Origin: Nostoc sp. CHAB 5824
Lineage (GTDB): Bacteria > Cyanobacteriota > Cyanobacteriia > Cyanobacteriales > Nostocaceae
Length of the DNA: 64,000 bases
Direction: 5' to 3'
NCBI RefSeq assembly: GCF_020829665.1
Contig: NZ_JAIVFT010000012.1
Location: forward strand, 148,420-212,419
Shown here: positions 54,939 through 63,874 of the stretch, one piece after another
Layout of the letters: every line of letters starts with the position of its first letter
Position numbering within the stretch: the stretch's first letter is position 1
The notes under the pieces: model-generated
Told to the model about the DNA's origin: nothing
What the model saw: the letters and a program-made list of their open reading frames with translations, nothing else
Databases searched by the model: none
Position numbers and translations under genes: made by a program

Positions 54939-56471
54939 ATGCATATTGGATTTCTCAACCCTCAAGGCAATTTTGATTCAAACAATAGTCATATAACGAA
55001 ACACCCAGATTTTGGGGGTCAGCTAGTCTACGTTAAGCAAGTCGCCATAGCTATAGCTCAAATGGGTCATAAAGTTGATATTCTCACCCGTCAAATTATT
55101 GACCCGGAGTGGCCAGAGTTTGCTGAAGTGATTGACACTTATCCAGGGATCGATAACGTCCGCATTATCCGCTTACCAGCTGGGCCAAAAGAATTTCTCC
55201 CTAAAGAGTTGTTATGGCCTCATCTGGTCGCTGATTGGGTACCCAACATCTTGAAATTTTATCAAGAGCAAGGTGGCTTACCCGATGCTATGACTGCTCA
55301 CTATGGCGATGGAGGACTGTGTGGCGTTCTAATTGAAGAGGAGACAGGCATACCTTTTACATTTACTGCTCATTCTCTCGGTGCCCAAAAGATAGATAAA
55401 CTGGAAGTCACGCTAGAAAATCTGCCAGAAATAGATGAGCAATTTAATTTCAGATATCGCATTTTAGCCGAACGCCTGAGCATGAATCGCTCGGCGGTTA
55501 ATATCACCAGTACACGACAAGAACGCTTTGAACAGTATTCTCATCGAGTCTATCGTGGTGCAGTGGATGTAAACAACGACAACCGCTTTGCAGTAATTCC
55601 ACCGGGAGCGGATTTCTCGATTTTCGGTGCAAAGGCACGTTCCGAAAATGAGGAAGCTACCGAAGAGTTCATTCAGGAACGATTGGCACGGGACATTGCA
55701 GAAACCCGTCGAGATTTGCCCGTTATTGTAGCATCCAGTCGATTAGAGCTTAAAAAAAACATATTAGGGCTAGTACAAGCTTTCGCAATGAGTCCAACAC
55801 TTCAGGAACGAGCTAACTTGATGCTAATTACAGGGGGGCTAGACGATCCTTTACGAGAAGAGGCTAGCGACAGCATGGCTGAAGAGGTATTAGCCCCCAT
55901 TCGGGAGGTGGTCAAAGAAAATGATTTGTGGGGCAAGATCAGTGCCTTTGGCTTGTCAGATCAGTCTCAAGAGTCACTGGCAGCAGCCTATCGATTTATG
56001 GTTAAACGCCGCTCGGTATTTGCGCTGACCGCACTCTACGAACCCTTTGGGCTTGCTCCCTTAGAAGCGGCAGTTGCAGGTTTGCCAGTGGTAGCAACCA
56101 AGAACGGTGGCCCTAGCGAGAGCTTGCGACAGGGAAATAAGGAATATGGTGTACTCGTTGACCCAGAAGATCCTGCTGATATTGCACGCGGCTTAGAGCG
56201 GTTGCTATGTGATGCTCAGGAGTGGGAGTATTTTGCCCAAGCGGGTCAGCAACGGGTGTTGAAGACTTACACTTGGGAATCTACTGCTGAAAACTACCTG
56301 TCTTCGCTTGAGCAGATTCTGTCTTCACCGGAAACCCGCCCTCGTGCTGAACTCCTTCCCATCCATCCCTACTTCCGTAATCCAGAATCGCAGGCCGATG
56401 TTTTTTTGGAAGAATTGGGCGAACTCTACTTTGGAAGTAATCAAAAGGTACTAAGTACAGCATTTCCTTAA
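54939..56471 (+). CDS. GT4 glycosyltransferase, sucrose-phosphate-synthase-like
   Basis: The 510-residue GT-B enzyme opens with FLNPQGNFDSNNSH and the HPDFGGQLVYVKQVAIAIA segment typical of sucrose-phosphate synthase and sucrose synthase, followed by VDILTRQI. The C-terminal half has SRLELKKN and the GT4 E-x7-E motif in YEPFGLAPLEAAVAG. Likely donors are UDP- or ADP-glucose and an acceptor such as fructose-6-phosphate; mannosylfructose-phosphate-synthase-like activity is an alternative. No phosphatase domain. It lies on the same strand between two NRPS genes; whether it modifies the peptide is unknown. Its TAA stop lies inside the palindrome that opens a minisatellite cassette. Confidence 0.85.
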   Translation: MHIGFLNPQGNFDSNNSHITKHPDFGGQLVYVKQVAIAIAQMGHKVDILTRQIIDPEWPEFAEVIDTYPGIDNVRIIRLPAGPKEFLPKELLWPHLVADWVPNILKFYQEQGGLPDAMTAHYGDGGLCGVLIEEETGIPFTFTAHSLGAQKIDKLEVTLENLPEIDEQFNFRYRILAERLSMNRSAVNITSTRQERFEQYSHRVYRGAVDVNNDNRFAVIPPGADFSIFGAKARSENEEATEEFIQERLARDIAETRRDLPVIVASSRLELKKNILGLVQAFAMSPTLQERANLMLITGGLDDPLREEASDSMAEEVLAPIREVVKENDLWGKISAFGLSDQSQESLAAAYRFMVKRRSVFALTALYEPFGLAPLEAAVAGLPVVATKNGGPSESLRQGNKEYGVLVDPEDPADIARGLERLLCDAQEWEYFAQAGQQRVLKTYTWESTAENYLSSLEQILSSPETRPRAELLPIHPYFRNPESQADVFLEELGELYFGSNQKVLSTAFP

Positions 56472-56737
56472 TTCGTAGCGAATTAAATTTGGCAATACCC
56501 TGCAATGGCAATGAATACGTCGGCCGCTTTGTTAATGCGTCGGCTTGCATTGTTAATGCGTTGGCTTGTATTGTCAATGCGTCGGCTTGCATTGTTAATG
56601 CGTCGGCTTGCATTGTTAATGCGTCGGCTTGTATTGTTAATGCATCGGCTTGTATTGTTAATGCGTCGGCTTGCATTGTTAATGCATCTCAATGCAATGC
56701 CAATGCGTTCTCTTGCATTGAAAACGCTACGCTTTTA
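56468..56737. repeat. Minisatellite cassette, locus 3 (21-bp units with conserved ends)
   Basis: Begins with the same palindrome TTAATTCG-TAG-CGAATTAA (56468-56486) and AATTTGGCAATACCC as locus 2, and ends ACGCTACGCTTTTA. The interior is about nine 21-bp units of the form GCATTGTTAATGCGTCGGCT plus T. The terminal CGTAGCG words are inverted relative to each other. Long frames across it on both strands are artefacts of the 21-bp period. Confidence 0.9.
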
Positions 56738-56793
56738 CGCAAAACTGTACTAAGTACATCTAGCCTTTAAATAAGCTTTAGTAGCGATCCCAG

Positions 56794-57903
56794 CTATGAG
56801 CAGCCAGCGCAAAACGTGCTGACTGCTTCGGCAAACTGCTGGTTTTGTTCCATTAATGCCATGTGTCCACCTGGTTTTATGGTAACTCTTTCAGAGTAAG
56901 GTAATTCTGCTTTCATGCGATCGCTCGCCACAGGTTTAGTTGCTATATCTGAAGCCCCACACATTACCAATACAGGAACGTTAATAGTTGCAAGTGTGTC
57001 TGTTTCGTCGAATTTCAACATTGCCAGTGTGCCACGAGCCAGAACACCAGGCGAACCCAATGCTGATAATAGACCTGCAAAACTTAGTTGACCGCGTGTT
57101 TCAGTACCCGTAAATCCAGATAGTTCGACGGTGATGTAGAGCGAACCATTCAAATACGAGAGCCAAGTCATCAACCAAAAAATCGGCCACAGCACAATAG
57201 TCAGGTACAACACAGGTTCGAGTAACGGTTTTTGCAATTTCCGTACCAGATTGCTAAAAATACAAGTTTTAACCGGATTTGTGTAAGTAGTATCCACAAG
57301 AATTAAGCCAGCCACCCGACTCCCCAATTGCTCTGGAAACAGGCGACAGAATGTCAGGTTAATCATCCCGCCCATACTGTGCCCCAACAAAATAACAGGT
57401 TTATCCCCTGCTATGGCAACAACAGCTTCCAAGTCACGGGCATATTTTTCTATAGAGTGATCGTTGTTTTTCGGTTTAGAGGATTTTCCTAAGCCTGGTA
57501 GATCCCAAACAATTACTCGGAAGCGATCGCTTAGTTGTCGCTTGGCATAATACCATACAGTACTGTTTGGCCCCCAACCGTGTGACAAGATAATTGGTTG
57601 ACCATTCTCAGGGCCAAAAAACTCTACTTGCAAAACGCTACCATCTGGACGTGGCAAACGCTGCACAGTTTTGCTACGCATAAACTTAGGCTCCTCGGCT
57701 CCAGGACGGCGCAGCAGTGGCAAACTGATAAAATGGCCTCCAAAAGTCCACAGAACCATTACTAGTCCAGCTACTAAGTAGGATGTTCCTACAAGTTCTC
57801 CTTCGTACCACTCATAAAGAATGTAGATTCCCCCGCCAAGTACCCCAACAGACAGCAGTTGAAACAGCCATACAAGTAAAAAATTATGAGGCATGAATAT
57901 CAT
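56794..57903 (-). CDS. Membrane-anchored alpha/beta hydrolase
   Basis: The 369-residue protein has two N-terminal transmembrane segments (about 7-30 and 40-62), then an alpha/beta hydrolase domain with LSHGWGPNSTVW, nucleophile Ser in LLGHSMGG, catalytic Asp near MCGASDIATK and His in KPGGHMAL. A long hydrophobic stretch (about 225-250) in the cap may also contact membrane. It is on the opposite strand within the NRPS locus, so probably independently expressed. It is not a typical type II thioesterase. Substrate unknown. Confidence 0.82.
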   Translation of the reverse strand: MIFMPHNFLLVWLFQLLSVGVLGGGIYILYEWYEGELVGTSYLVAGLVMVLWTFGGHFISLPLLRRPGAEEPKFMRSKTVQRLPRPDGSVLQVEFFGPENGQPIILSHGWGPNSTVWYYAKRQLSDRFRVIVWDLPGLGKSSKPKNNDHSIEKYARDLEAVVAIAGDKPVILLGHSMGGMINLTFCRLFPEQLGSRVAGLILVDTTYTNPVKTCIFSNLVRKLQKPLLEPVLYLTIVLWPIFWLMTWLSYLNGSLYITVELSGFTGTETRGQLSFAGLLSALGSPGVLARGTLAMLKFDETDTLATINVPVLVMCGASDIATKPVASDRMKAELPYSERVTIKPGGHMALMEQNQQFAEAVSTFCAGCS

Positions 57904-58128
57904 GAGCCTAAACCTTGCGACACTTTGTTAACTGCTTTTAGCTTCATACCATAGTTAGAATCATCCAACTTTCACTCTCAAGAATGATTTATACAATCTT
58001 GTAAGTGTGATAAAAATGCTGGGTTAGTTGATAAAAAGTATAGAGTGGTAAAAATAACTATTAACAAGCAATATTGCTTCTGCCTCCTGCTTTCTATTAA
58101 GTAACAACTGTTCCGAAGGGGTGTAATT
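57904..58128. promoter_or_regulatory. Divergent promoter region before NRPS gene 3
   Basis: 225 bp between the hydrolase gene (minus) and NRPS gene 3 (plus). GAAGGGGTG lies before the TTG start at 58129. This third synthetase therefore has its own promoter, separate from the first two. Confidence 0.5.
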
Positions 58129-61100
58129 TTGAATATAGTTGAGTTATTATCTTATCTTCGCAGCTTAGATATTCAAATTTTTATTGATGGTGAAAAGTTT
58201 CGTTGTAATGCACCTGAAGGAACTGTTACAGCAGAACTGCGTGCAGAAATTCAAGAGCGTAAAGCAGAAATTATTGATTTTTTAAAAGCAAATAATCCTA
58301 CTAATAACCACAGCTTTAGACCTCTCGTACCTATTTCGCGATCGGGGAATCTTCCGCTTTCCTTTGCTCAACAACGGCTGTGGTTTCTTGACCAATTAAT
58401 CCCTAATAATCCTTTCTATAACATTCCAGTAGCACTACATTTAACAGGTTCGCTAAATTTAGTAGCACTAGAGCAAACTTTTAACGAAATTGTGCAACGA
58501 CACGAAGCTTTACGCACCACTTTTGTTATACAGTCAGGGCAACCAGTTCAAGTAATTAATCCTACGCTAACAATACCCTTAATAATAATAGATTTACTGC
58601 AACTGCCACAAGCAGAACGAGAAATACAAGCACGAGAATTTACTACCCAAGAAGCGCAACGTCCTTTCAATTTATCAACTGATTTGTTGCTGCAAGTAAA
58701 ACTGCTGCGGTTGGATGAGACACAATACATCCTGCTGCTCAATATGCACCACATTGTATCTGATGGTTGGTCTATTGGGGTGCTGATTCAAGAGATAGCA
58801 GCACTCTACACAGCCTTTACTAGCAATCAGCCTTCTCCTCTGCCGAAACTTACAATCCAATATGCTGACTTTGCATACTGGCAACGTCAATGGTTGCAAG
58901 GGGAAGTATTAGAAAAGCAACTCGATTACTGGCAGAAGCAATTAGACGACATTTCTATATTAAATCTGCCAACCGACAGACCAAGGCTAGCTGTTCAAAC
59001 TTATCAGGGTGCAAGGCAACCTCTGCAATTATCAAAAAGTTTGAGCGAAGCACTTTTAGCTCTCGGACAGCAAGAAGGCGTAACTTTATTTATAACTCTA
59101 CTAGCAGCATTTAAAGTTTTACTTTACCGCTACACACAACAAGAAGATATTGCGATTGGTTCACCCATTGCCAATCGCAACCGTAGTGAAATTGAGGGAT
59201 TAATTGGTTTTTTTGTCAATAGCTTAGTACTGCGTACTGATTTAAGTAGAAACCCAACTTTTCGAGAATTATTGAGTCGAGTCAAAGAGGTAGCTTTAGG
59301 GGCATATGCTCATCAAGATTTGCCTTTTGAAAAACTTGTAGAAGAACTACACCCAGAGCGTAATTTAAATCAAAATCCACTGTTTCAAGTGGTATTTGCA
59401 TTACAAAATGCGCCTATGTCAGCATTAGAGTTGACTGGTTTAACTTTAAGTCCGCTACCATTTGATACGGAAACAACACGCTTTGATCTGGAATTCCACC
59501 TGTGGGAGCCAAATACTCAAAATGGTTTATGGATAGATAAATCAGAAGGAATTAGTGGGTTTGTAATTTACAGCACTGATTTATTTGATGACGCTACTAT
59601 TACCAGAATGCTAAGACATTTCCAAACATTACTGGAAAGTATAGTTGCAAATCCAGAACAACGAATTGCACAATTACCAATTTTTAGCGAATATGAGCTA
59701 CATAATTTATTAGTTGAATGGAACAATACTCAGGTATATTATCCTCAAGATAAGTGTATACATCAGTTATTTGAGAGCGTTGCAGAGCAGAATCCTGATG
59801 CGATCGCACTAGTATTTGGCGATCAAAAACTTAGCTACAAAGAATTAAATATACGCAGTAACCAACTTGCACATTATCTAAAAAAATTAGGAGTTAAAAC
59901 CGAAGTATTAGTAGGGCTTTGTGTAGAACGCTCTTTTGATATGGTAATCGGGATGTTGGGCATCCTGAAAGCAGGTGGAGCTTATGTGCCTCTAGATCCA
60001 AGCTATCCATCTGAACGTTTAAACTTTATGCTTAAAGATGCTCAAGTCTCAGTTTTATTGACTCACGAGCAATGGCTTGAACATTTGGAAAACAATAATT
60101 CCAACATAATCTGTTTAGATAAAGATTATAAAATTATTAGTCAACAAATTCAATATAATCTTCCTAGCGAAGTTGCAGCAGACAACCTTGCTTATGTCAT
60201 TTATACTTCTGGCTCAACAGGAAAGCCTAAAGGCGTACAAATTGAACATAGAGGATTGTTAAATCTAGTTTTTTGGCATCAAAAAACCTTTGCGGTTTCA
60301 CCTATTGACCGAGTAACGCAGATAGCCGGGGTTGCGTTTGACGCTTGCAGTTGGGAAATTTGGCCTTATCTTAGTGCTGGAGCAAGTATCTATATTGTAG
60401 CTAATGAAATCAGGCGATCGCCTGAATATTTACGAGATTGGTTAATATTACAAGAAATAACAATTTCTTTCTTACCAACACCTATAGCAGAAAAGTTTCT
60501 ATTATTAGATTTTCCTCTAAATGCAGTTTTACGAATATTACTTATAGGCGGAGAAAAACTAAATCAATATCCTTTAGGTTCCCATCCTTTTCAGGCAATT
60601 AATAATTATGGCCCAACTGAAAATACAGTTGTTACAACTTCTAGTCATATTTTTCTGGAGAATAACGATAATGTAGCACCTACAATTGGTCGTGCGATCG
60701 CCAATACACAAGCTTACATATTAGATAAACATTTACAACCTGCACCCATTGGTGTTTCAGGAGAGTTGTACATAAGTGGTGATGGATTGGCACGGGGTTA
60801 TCTAAACCGTCCTGATTTAACTGCTGAATACTTCATGTATCATTGTTTTACTAATAAGTTAAAAGCACGACTTTATAAAACAGGTGATTTAGCTCGCTAT
60901 CGAGTAGATGGCAACATTGAGTTTTTAGGCCGCCTCGACGAGCAGGTAAAAATCCGTGGCTACCGCATTGAGTTGGGCGAAATTGAAGCAGTGTTGACTC
61001 AGCATCCAGTAGTACAGCAAAGTGTAGTATTAATTCGTGATGATGAAGAGGAAAAACGCCTAGTAGCTTATGTGGTAGCGGAAGCTGAATATAGCAGTGA

Positions 61101-62865
61101 ACAGGAGAATGTTCAACTAATGCAATTGCAGAATGAGCAGGTTTTACAATGGCAGATGCTCTATGACGAAACTTATAATCAGCCTGCTACTGATTCAGAT
61201 CCAACATCCAATTTTGTCGGCTGGAACAGTAGTTACACAAATCAGCCTATTCCAATAGAGCAGATGCGTGAGTGGGTGAATAACCAAGTAGCACAAATTT
61301 TGGCTTTGCAACCCAAGCAAGTGTTAGAAATTGGTTGTGGAACAGGTTTAATTCTGTTTAAAATTGCACCGCACTGCACTAAATATTGTGGGACAGACTT
61401 TTCCTCAGTTTCACTTAACTACATTCAGCAGCAGTTAGAAAAGCAAGAAATGCCGCAGGTAACCTTGTACCAGCAAATGGCTACTGACTTCGAGAAAGTA
61501 GAAACAGCAGCTTTTAATGCAGTGATTCTGAACTCAGTTGTACAATATTTTCCGACTATTTATTATCTGATTCGTGTTTTAGAAGGTGCTGTGAGAGCAA
61601 CTGCTCCGGGTGGCTTTATTTTCATAGGAGATGTGCGTAGTTTACCACTCTTGCAAGCTTTCCATGCGTCAGTGCAACTATATCAAGCTGAACCTTCTCT
61701 TACCCGCTCCGAGTTGCAGCAACGGGTTCAAATGCAAGTTTTCCAAGAAACAGAGTTGGTGATTGATCCAGCTTTTTTTAGTGCAATAAAGCAATACTTT
61801 CCCCAAATTAGCCATGTACAAATTCAACTGATGCGGGGACGCGATAGCAGTGCCAACGTCTTTGACGAACACAACGAATTAACTCAGTTTCGTTACAATG
61901 TAATTCTTTATATTGGTGATAAAACTATTAATAATACTGTAAATCATTCGGTGTTAAACTGGTCTGAAGATAATTTAACCGTGTCAGCAGTGCGTCAATT
62001 CTTAATTGAGAATCAGCCAGAAATATTATGTATTAATAATGTACCTAATGCGCGGCTGATAGCAGCAGTTAAAACAGCAGAATGGCTATCAGATGTAGAA
62101 CGTTTTAAAACTGTAGGTCAAATGCGTAAAGCTTTGCAAGAACTCGAAAATTTAGGAGTAGAGCCAGAAGATTTATATACACTGGATGTCCCTTACAAAG
62201 TTGATATTACCTGGTCAAATTCAAATATTGAAGGACGCTATGATGTAGTTTTTGTACGACAAGATGCAATAGGTAAGAGAAATATTTATTCACATAGCAC
62301 GCCTCACTTTAGTCCCTGGCAGTCTTACGCTAATAATCCCCTACAAGCCAAAGCTGCGCGTAAATTAGTGCCGCAGTTACAGACTTACATAGCACAAAAA
62401 CTCCCTGAGTACATGATGCCATCGGCTTTTGTAGTATTAAATTCTTTACCTCTAACAGCTAATGGTAAAGTAAATCGCCGCGCCTTAAGAGCATTCTATG
62501 ATGCAATTAAGCCCCAATTGTCTGAAAAATATATCGCACCTCGGACTCCTGTTGAACAACTATTGGTAAAAATTTTTACTGAGGTTTTGGGACTTAGGCA
62601 CGTAGGAATTTATGATAATTTCTTTGAATTAGGGGGTCATTCATTACTAGCAACTCAGCTTGTCTCTAGAGTGCGTGATGCCTTGCGTGTGGAGTTACCT
62701 TTGCGTAGCGTATTTGAAGCACCGACAGTTGCACAAATATCTAAAGTAGTAGAAAGCTTGAAAAAAAGTACTGCTCAAAGTCAAACGCCAGTTTTAGTGC
62801 CATTATCACGTGAAAGCCGACGGATTAAGTTATCTTCCTTAAACGAAGAGAGCAAGGAGCGTTAG
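58129..62865 (+). CDS. Nonribosomal peptide synthetase, TubC-type docking domain-C-A-MT-T
   Basis: The 1578-residue enzyme starts at TTG. Residues 1-53 (VELLSYLRSLDIQIFIDGEK, later IQERKAEIIDFLK) match TubC-type N-terminal docking domains. A condensation domain (about 75-515, HHIVSDG at 207-213) is followed by an adenylation domain (about 530-1000) with a methyltransferase inserted before its last subdomain (about 1020-1390, motif VLEIGCGTGLILF at 1065-1077), then NGKVNRR and a carrier domain with Ser1505 in LGGHSLL. Pocket residues read D-A-W-F-L-G-N-V-V-K, the classic Leu code, so it should load Leu and N-methylate it with SAM. The C-terminal tail (VPLSRESRRIKLSSL) looks like a docking motif for a TubC-type domain. 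No thioesterase. Confidence 0.93.
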   Translation: MNIVELLSYLRSLDIQIFIDGEKFRCNAPEGTVTAELRAEIQERKAEIIDFLKANNPTNNHSFRPLVPISRSGNLPLSFAQQRLWFLDQLIPNNPFYNIPVALHLTGSLNLVALEQTFNEIVQRHEALRTTFVIQSGQPVQVINPTLTIPLIIIDLLQLPQAEREIQAREFTTQEAQRPFNLSTDLLLQVKLLRLDETQYILLLNMHHIVSDGWSIGVLIQEIAALYTAFTSNQPSPLPKLTIQYADFAYWQRQWLQGEVLEKQLDYWQKQLDDISILNLPTDRPRLAVQTYQGARQPLQLSKSLSEALLALGQQEGVTLFITLLAAFKVLLYRYTQQEDIAIGSPIANRNRSEIEGLIGFFVNSLVLRTDLSRNPTFRELLSRVKEVALGAYAHQDLPFEKLVEELHPERNLNQNPLFQVVFALQNAPMSALELTGLTLSPLPFDTETTRFDLEFHLWEPNTQNGLWIDKSEGISGFVIYSTDLFDDATITRMLRHFQTLLESIVANPEQRIAQLPIFSEYELHNLLVEWNNTQVYYPQDKCIHQLFESVAEQNPDAIALVFGDQKLSYKELNIRSNQLAHYLKKLGVKTEVLVGLCVERSFDMVIGMLGILKAGGAYVPLDPSYPSERLNFMLKDAQVSVLLTHEQWLEHLENNNSNIICLDKDYKIISQQIQYNLPSEVAADNLAYVIYTSGSTGKPKGVQIEHRGLLNLVFWHQKTFAVSPIDRVTQIAGVAFDACSWEIWPYLSAGASIYIVANEIRRSPEYLRDWLILQEITISFLPTPIAEKFLLLDFPLNAVLRILLIGGEKLNQYPLGSHPFQAINNYGPTENTVVTTSSHIFLENNDNVAPTIGRAIANTQAYILDKHLQPAPIGVSGELYISGDGLARGYLNRPDLTAEYFMYHCFTNKLKARLYKTGDLARYRVDGNIEFLGRLDEQVKIRGYRIELGEIEAVLTQHPVVQQSVVLIRDDEEEKRLVAYVVAEAEYSSEQENVQLMQLQNEQVLQWQMLYDETYNQPATDSDPTSNFVGWNSSYTNQPIPIEQMREWVNNQVAQILALQPKQVLEIGCGTGLILFKIAPHCTKYCGTDFSSVSLNYIQQQLEKQEMPQVTLYQQMATDFEKVETAAFNAVILNSVVQYFPTIYYLIRVLEGAVRATAPGGFIFIGDVRSLPLLQAFHASVQLYQAEPSLTRSELQQRVQMQVFQETELVIDPAFFSAIKQYFPQISHVQIQLMRGRDSSANVFDEHNELTQFRYNVILYIGDKTINNTVNHSVLNWSEDNLTVSAVRQFLIENQPEILCINNVPNARLIAAVKTAEWLSDVERFKTVGQMRKALQELENLGVEPEDLYTLDVPYKVDITWSNSNIEGRYDVVFVRQDAIGKRNIYSHSTPHFSPWQSYANNPLQAKAARKLVPQLQTYIAQKLPEYMMPSAFVVLNSLPLTANGKVNRRALRAFYDAIKPQLSEKYIAPRTPVEQLLVKIFTEVLGLRHVGIYDNFFELGGHSLLATQLVSRVRDALRVELPLRSVFEAPTVAQISKVVESLKKSTAQSQTPVLVPLSRESRRIKLSSLNEESKER

Positions 62866-62998
62866 AGACTTGTAGAGAAATAAGATAGCAGAGCCTATTC
62901 CACTAATAATATTTTGTTAATCGCAAGATATGGATTATACCAAAATCGATAAAATGCGTCAAAATAAATCTTTTGAAATTCTCATCTAAGGAGCAATA

Positions 62999-63157
62999 AT
63001 GTTAAATTTAATACCAAAAAAGGCACCGCTCTTGCTGAAATATAGAGACAATTTTAATAGGTTTTCATCTGTTTTTCTTGGTTTTCTAGATGTGTTTTGG
63101 TATTTAAGGAGAATATCTCATTTACGTAGTTCAGTACCTTTTTGTTTCGAGTCGTAA
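62999..63157 (+). CDS. Possible small protein, 52 aa
   Basis: ATG 62999 is preceded by TAAGGAGCAATA, an excellent Shine-Dalgarno at good spacing. The product (MLNLIPKKAPLLLKYRDNFN...) is basic with a moderately hydrophobic centre (FSSVFLGFLDVFWYL). It ends before the coding-like stretch at 63219. I recognise no family; it may be the surviving 5' end of a broken gene. Confidence 0.4.
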   Translation: MLNLIPKKAPLLLKYRDNFNRFSSVFLGFLDVFWYLRRISHLRSSVPFCFES

Positions 63158-63218
63158 CCCTATATCAGCAGCCAGTACCTTAATTCGCTTACGTGGTCTA
63201 CGATCGCACCTACTTTAG

Positions 63219-63380
63219 AGGGAAAAACTTAACTTCAACAGAATCCCTATCTTCCTCATCCTTTACCTTGTGCTACTTGGATTATTGCTCGACTGGGTAG
63301 TTGGTCTGGTTACAGATATCAAACAATCTCCAGGAATTACTACTTTGATTCGCGGGCTTGAGCAGCTTGAATCCACCTAA
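63219..63380 (+). pseudogene. Coding-like membrane peptide remnant without start codon
   Basis: After a TAG at 63216, 53 codons stay open to TAA (63378-63380) and read as a hydrophobic helix (IPIFLILYLVLLGLLLDWVV) followed by GLVTDIKQSPGITTLIRGLE. Composition is protein-like and not typical of spacer DNA. No ATG/TTG precedes the helix; an internal GTG would truncate it. It may be the 3' part of a gene whose beginning is the 62999 ORF, or a small membrane protein with a non-standard start. Confidence 0.35.
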
Positions 63381-63668
63381 AAGCGATCGCTATCACTCAC
63401 TTGTGATTACAGCCCCAAAAACGTTGCCTGAAACCCTTATTTTTTCGTTAACTTTCAAAACTTTTCGGTCTTCTCGAGGTCGTAGGGCTGGGCAATAAGA
63501 CAACCGCGATCGCCCCAAAAGTGATGCAATAAAGCTATTACGGATTGAAAATTCATGCTTAGTCCTTCCTTAATTAGCACAGTGCATAAACCATTGTTGC
63601 TTAGAACCAGGCACTGTGGGCAGTTTCAGGAGACACAGAAGCTATCCAAAATAATTTTGGGAAAATAG

Positions 63669-63697
63669 TTGACACAAAGAGTTAGGTTCGTTATATT
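63669..63697 (+). promoter_or_regulatory. Strong sigma-70-type promoter of the rRNA operon
   Basis: TTGACA (63669-63674) and TATATT (63692-63697) are separated by exactly 17 bp, a near-consensus arrangement. The expected transcription start is near 63704, giving a leader of about 170 nt before the mature 16S sequence. Confidence 0.8.
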
Positions 63698-63874
63698 GAA
63701 TAAGTGCCTGAAGCGGAGAGCTTGATAGCGACGCATTCAGTGAACCGAACCTTGAAAATATTATAGTTTGAAAGCGATTATACAGCAAGTGTATTGCGTC
63801 AAGCAAATAAAGATAACTAAGCTGAAGTTAAAAAAGAGCAGCTAAATGTATTGAGCTGAAAAGCTTTCCAATTC

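Larger units (their letters stand above)
62866..63668. other. Long stretch between the NRPS locus and the rRNA promoter, with small ORF remnants
   Basis: Contains a 52-codon ORF with a strong ribosome-binding site (62999-63157), an open coding-like stretch for a hydrophobic peptide without a start (63219-63380), and HIP1-like GCGATCGC words near 63384 and 63507. The rest shows no clear feature. Confidence 0.5.

Noticed and set aside
56489..56770. ORFs of 69-131 codons over the third minisatellite on both strands
   Set aside because: Artefacts of the 21-bp period; they also overlap the 3' end of the glycosyltransferase gene.
63381..63668. A tRNA or riboswitch before the rRNA operon
   Set aside because: No cloverleaf, T-loop GTTCRA with matching arms, or conserved riboswitch core could be found.
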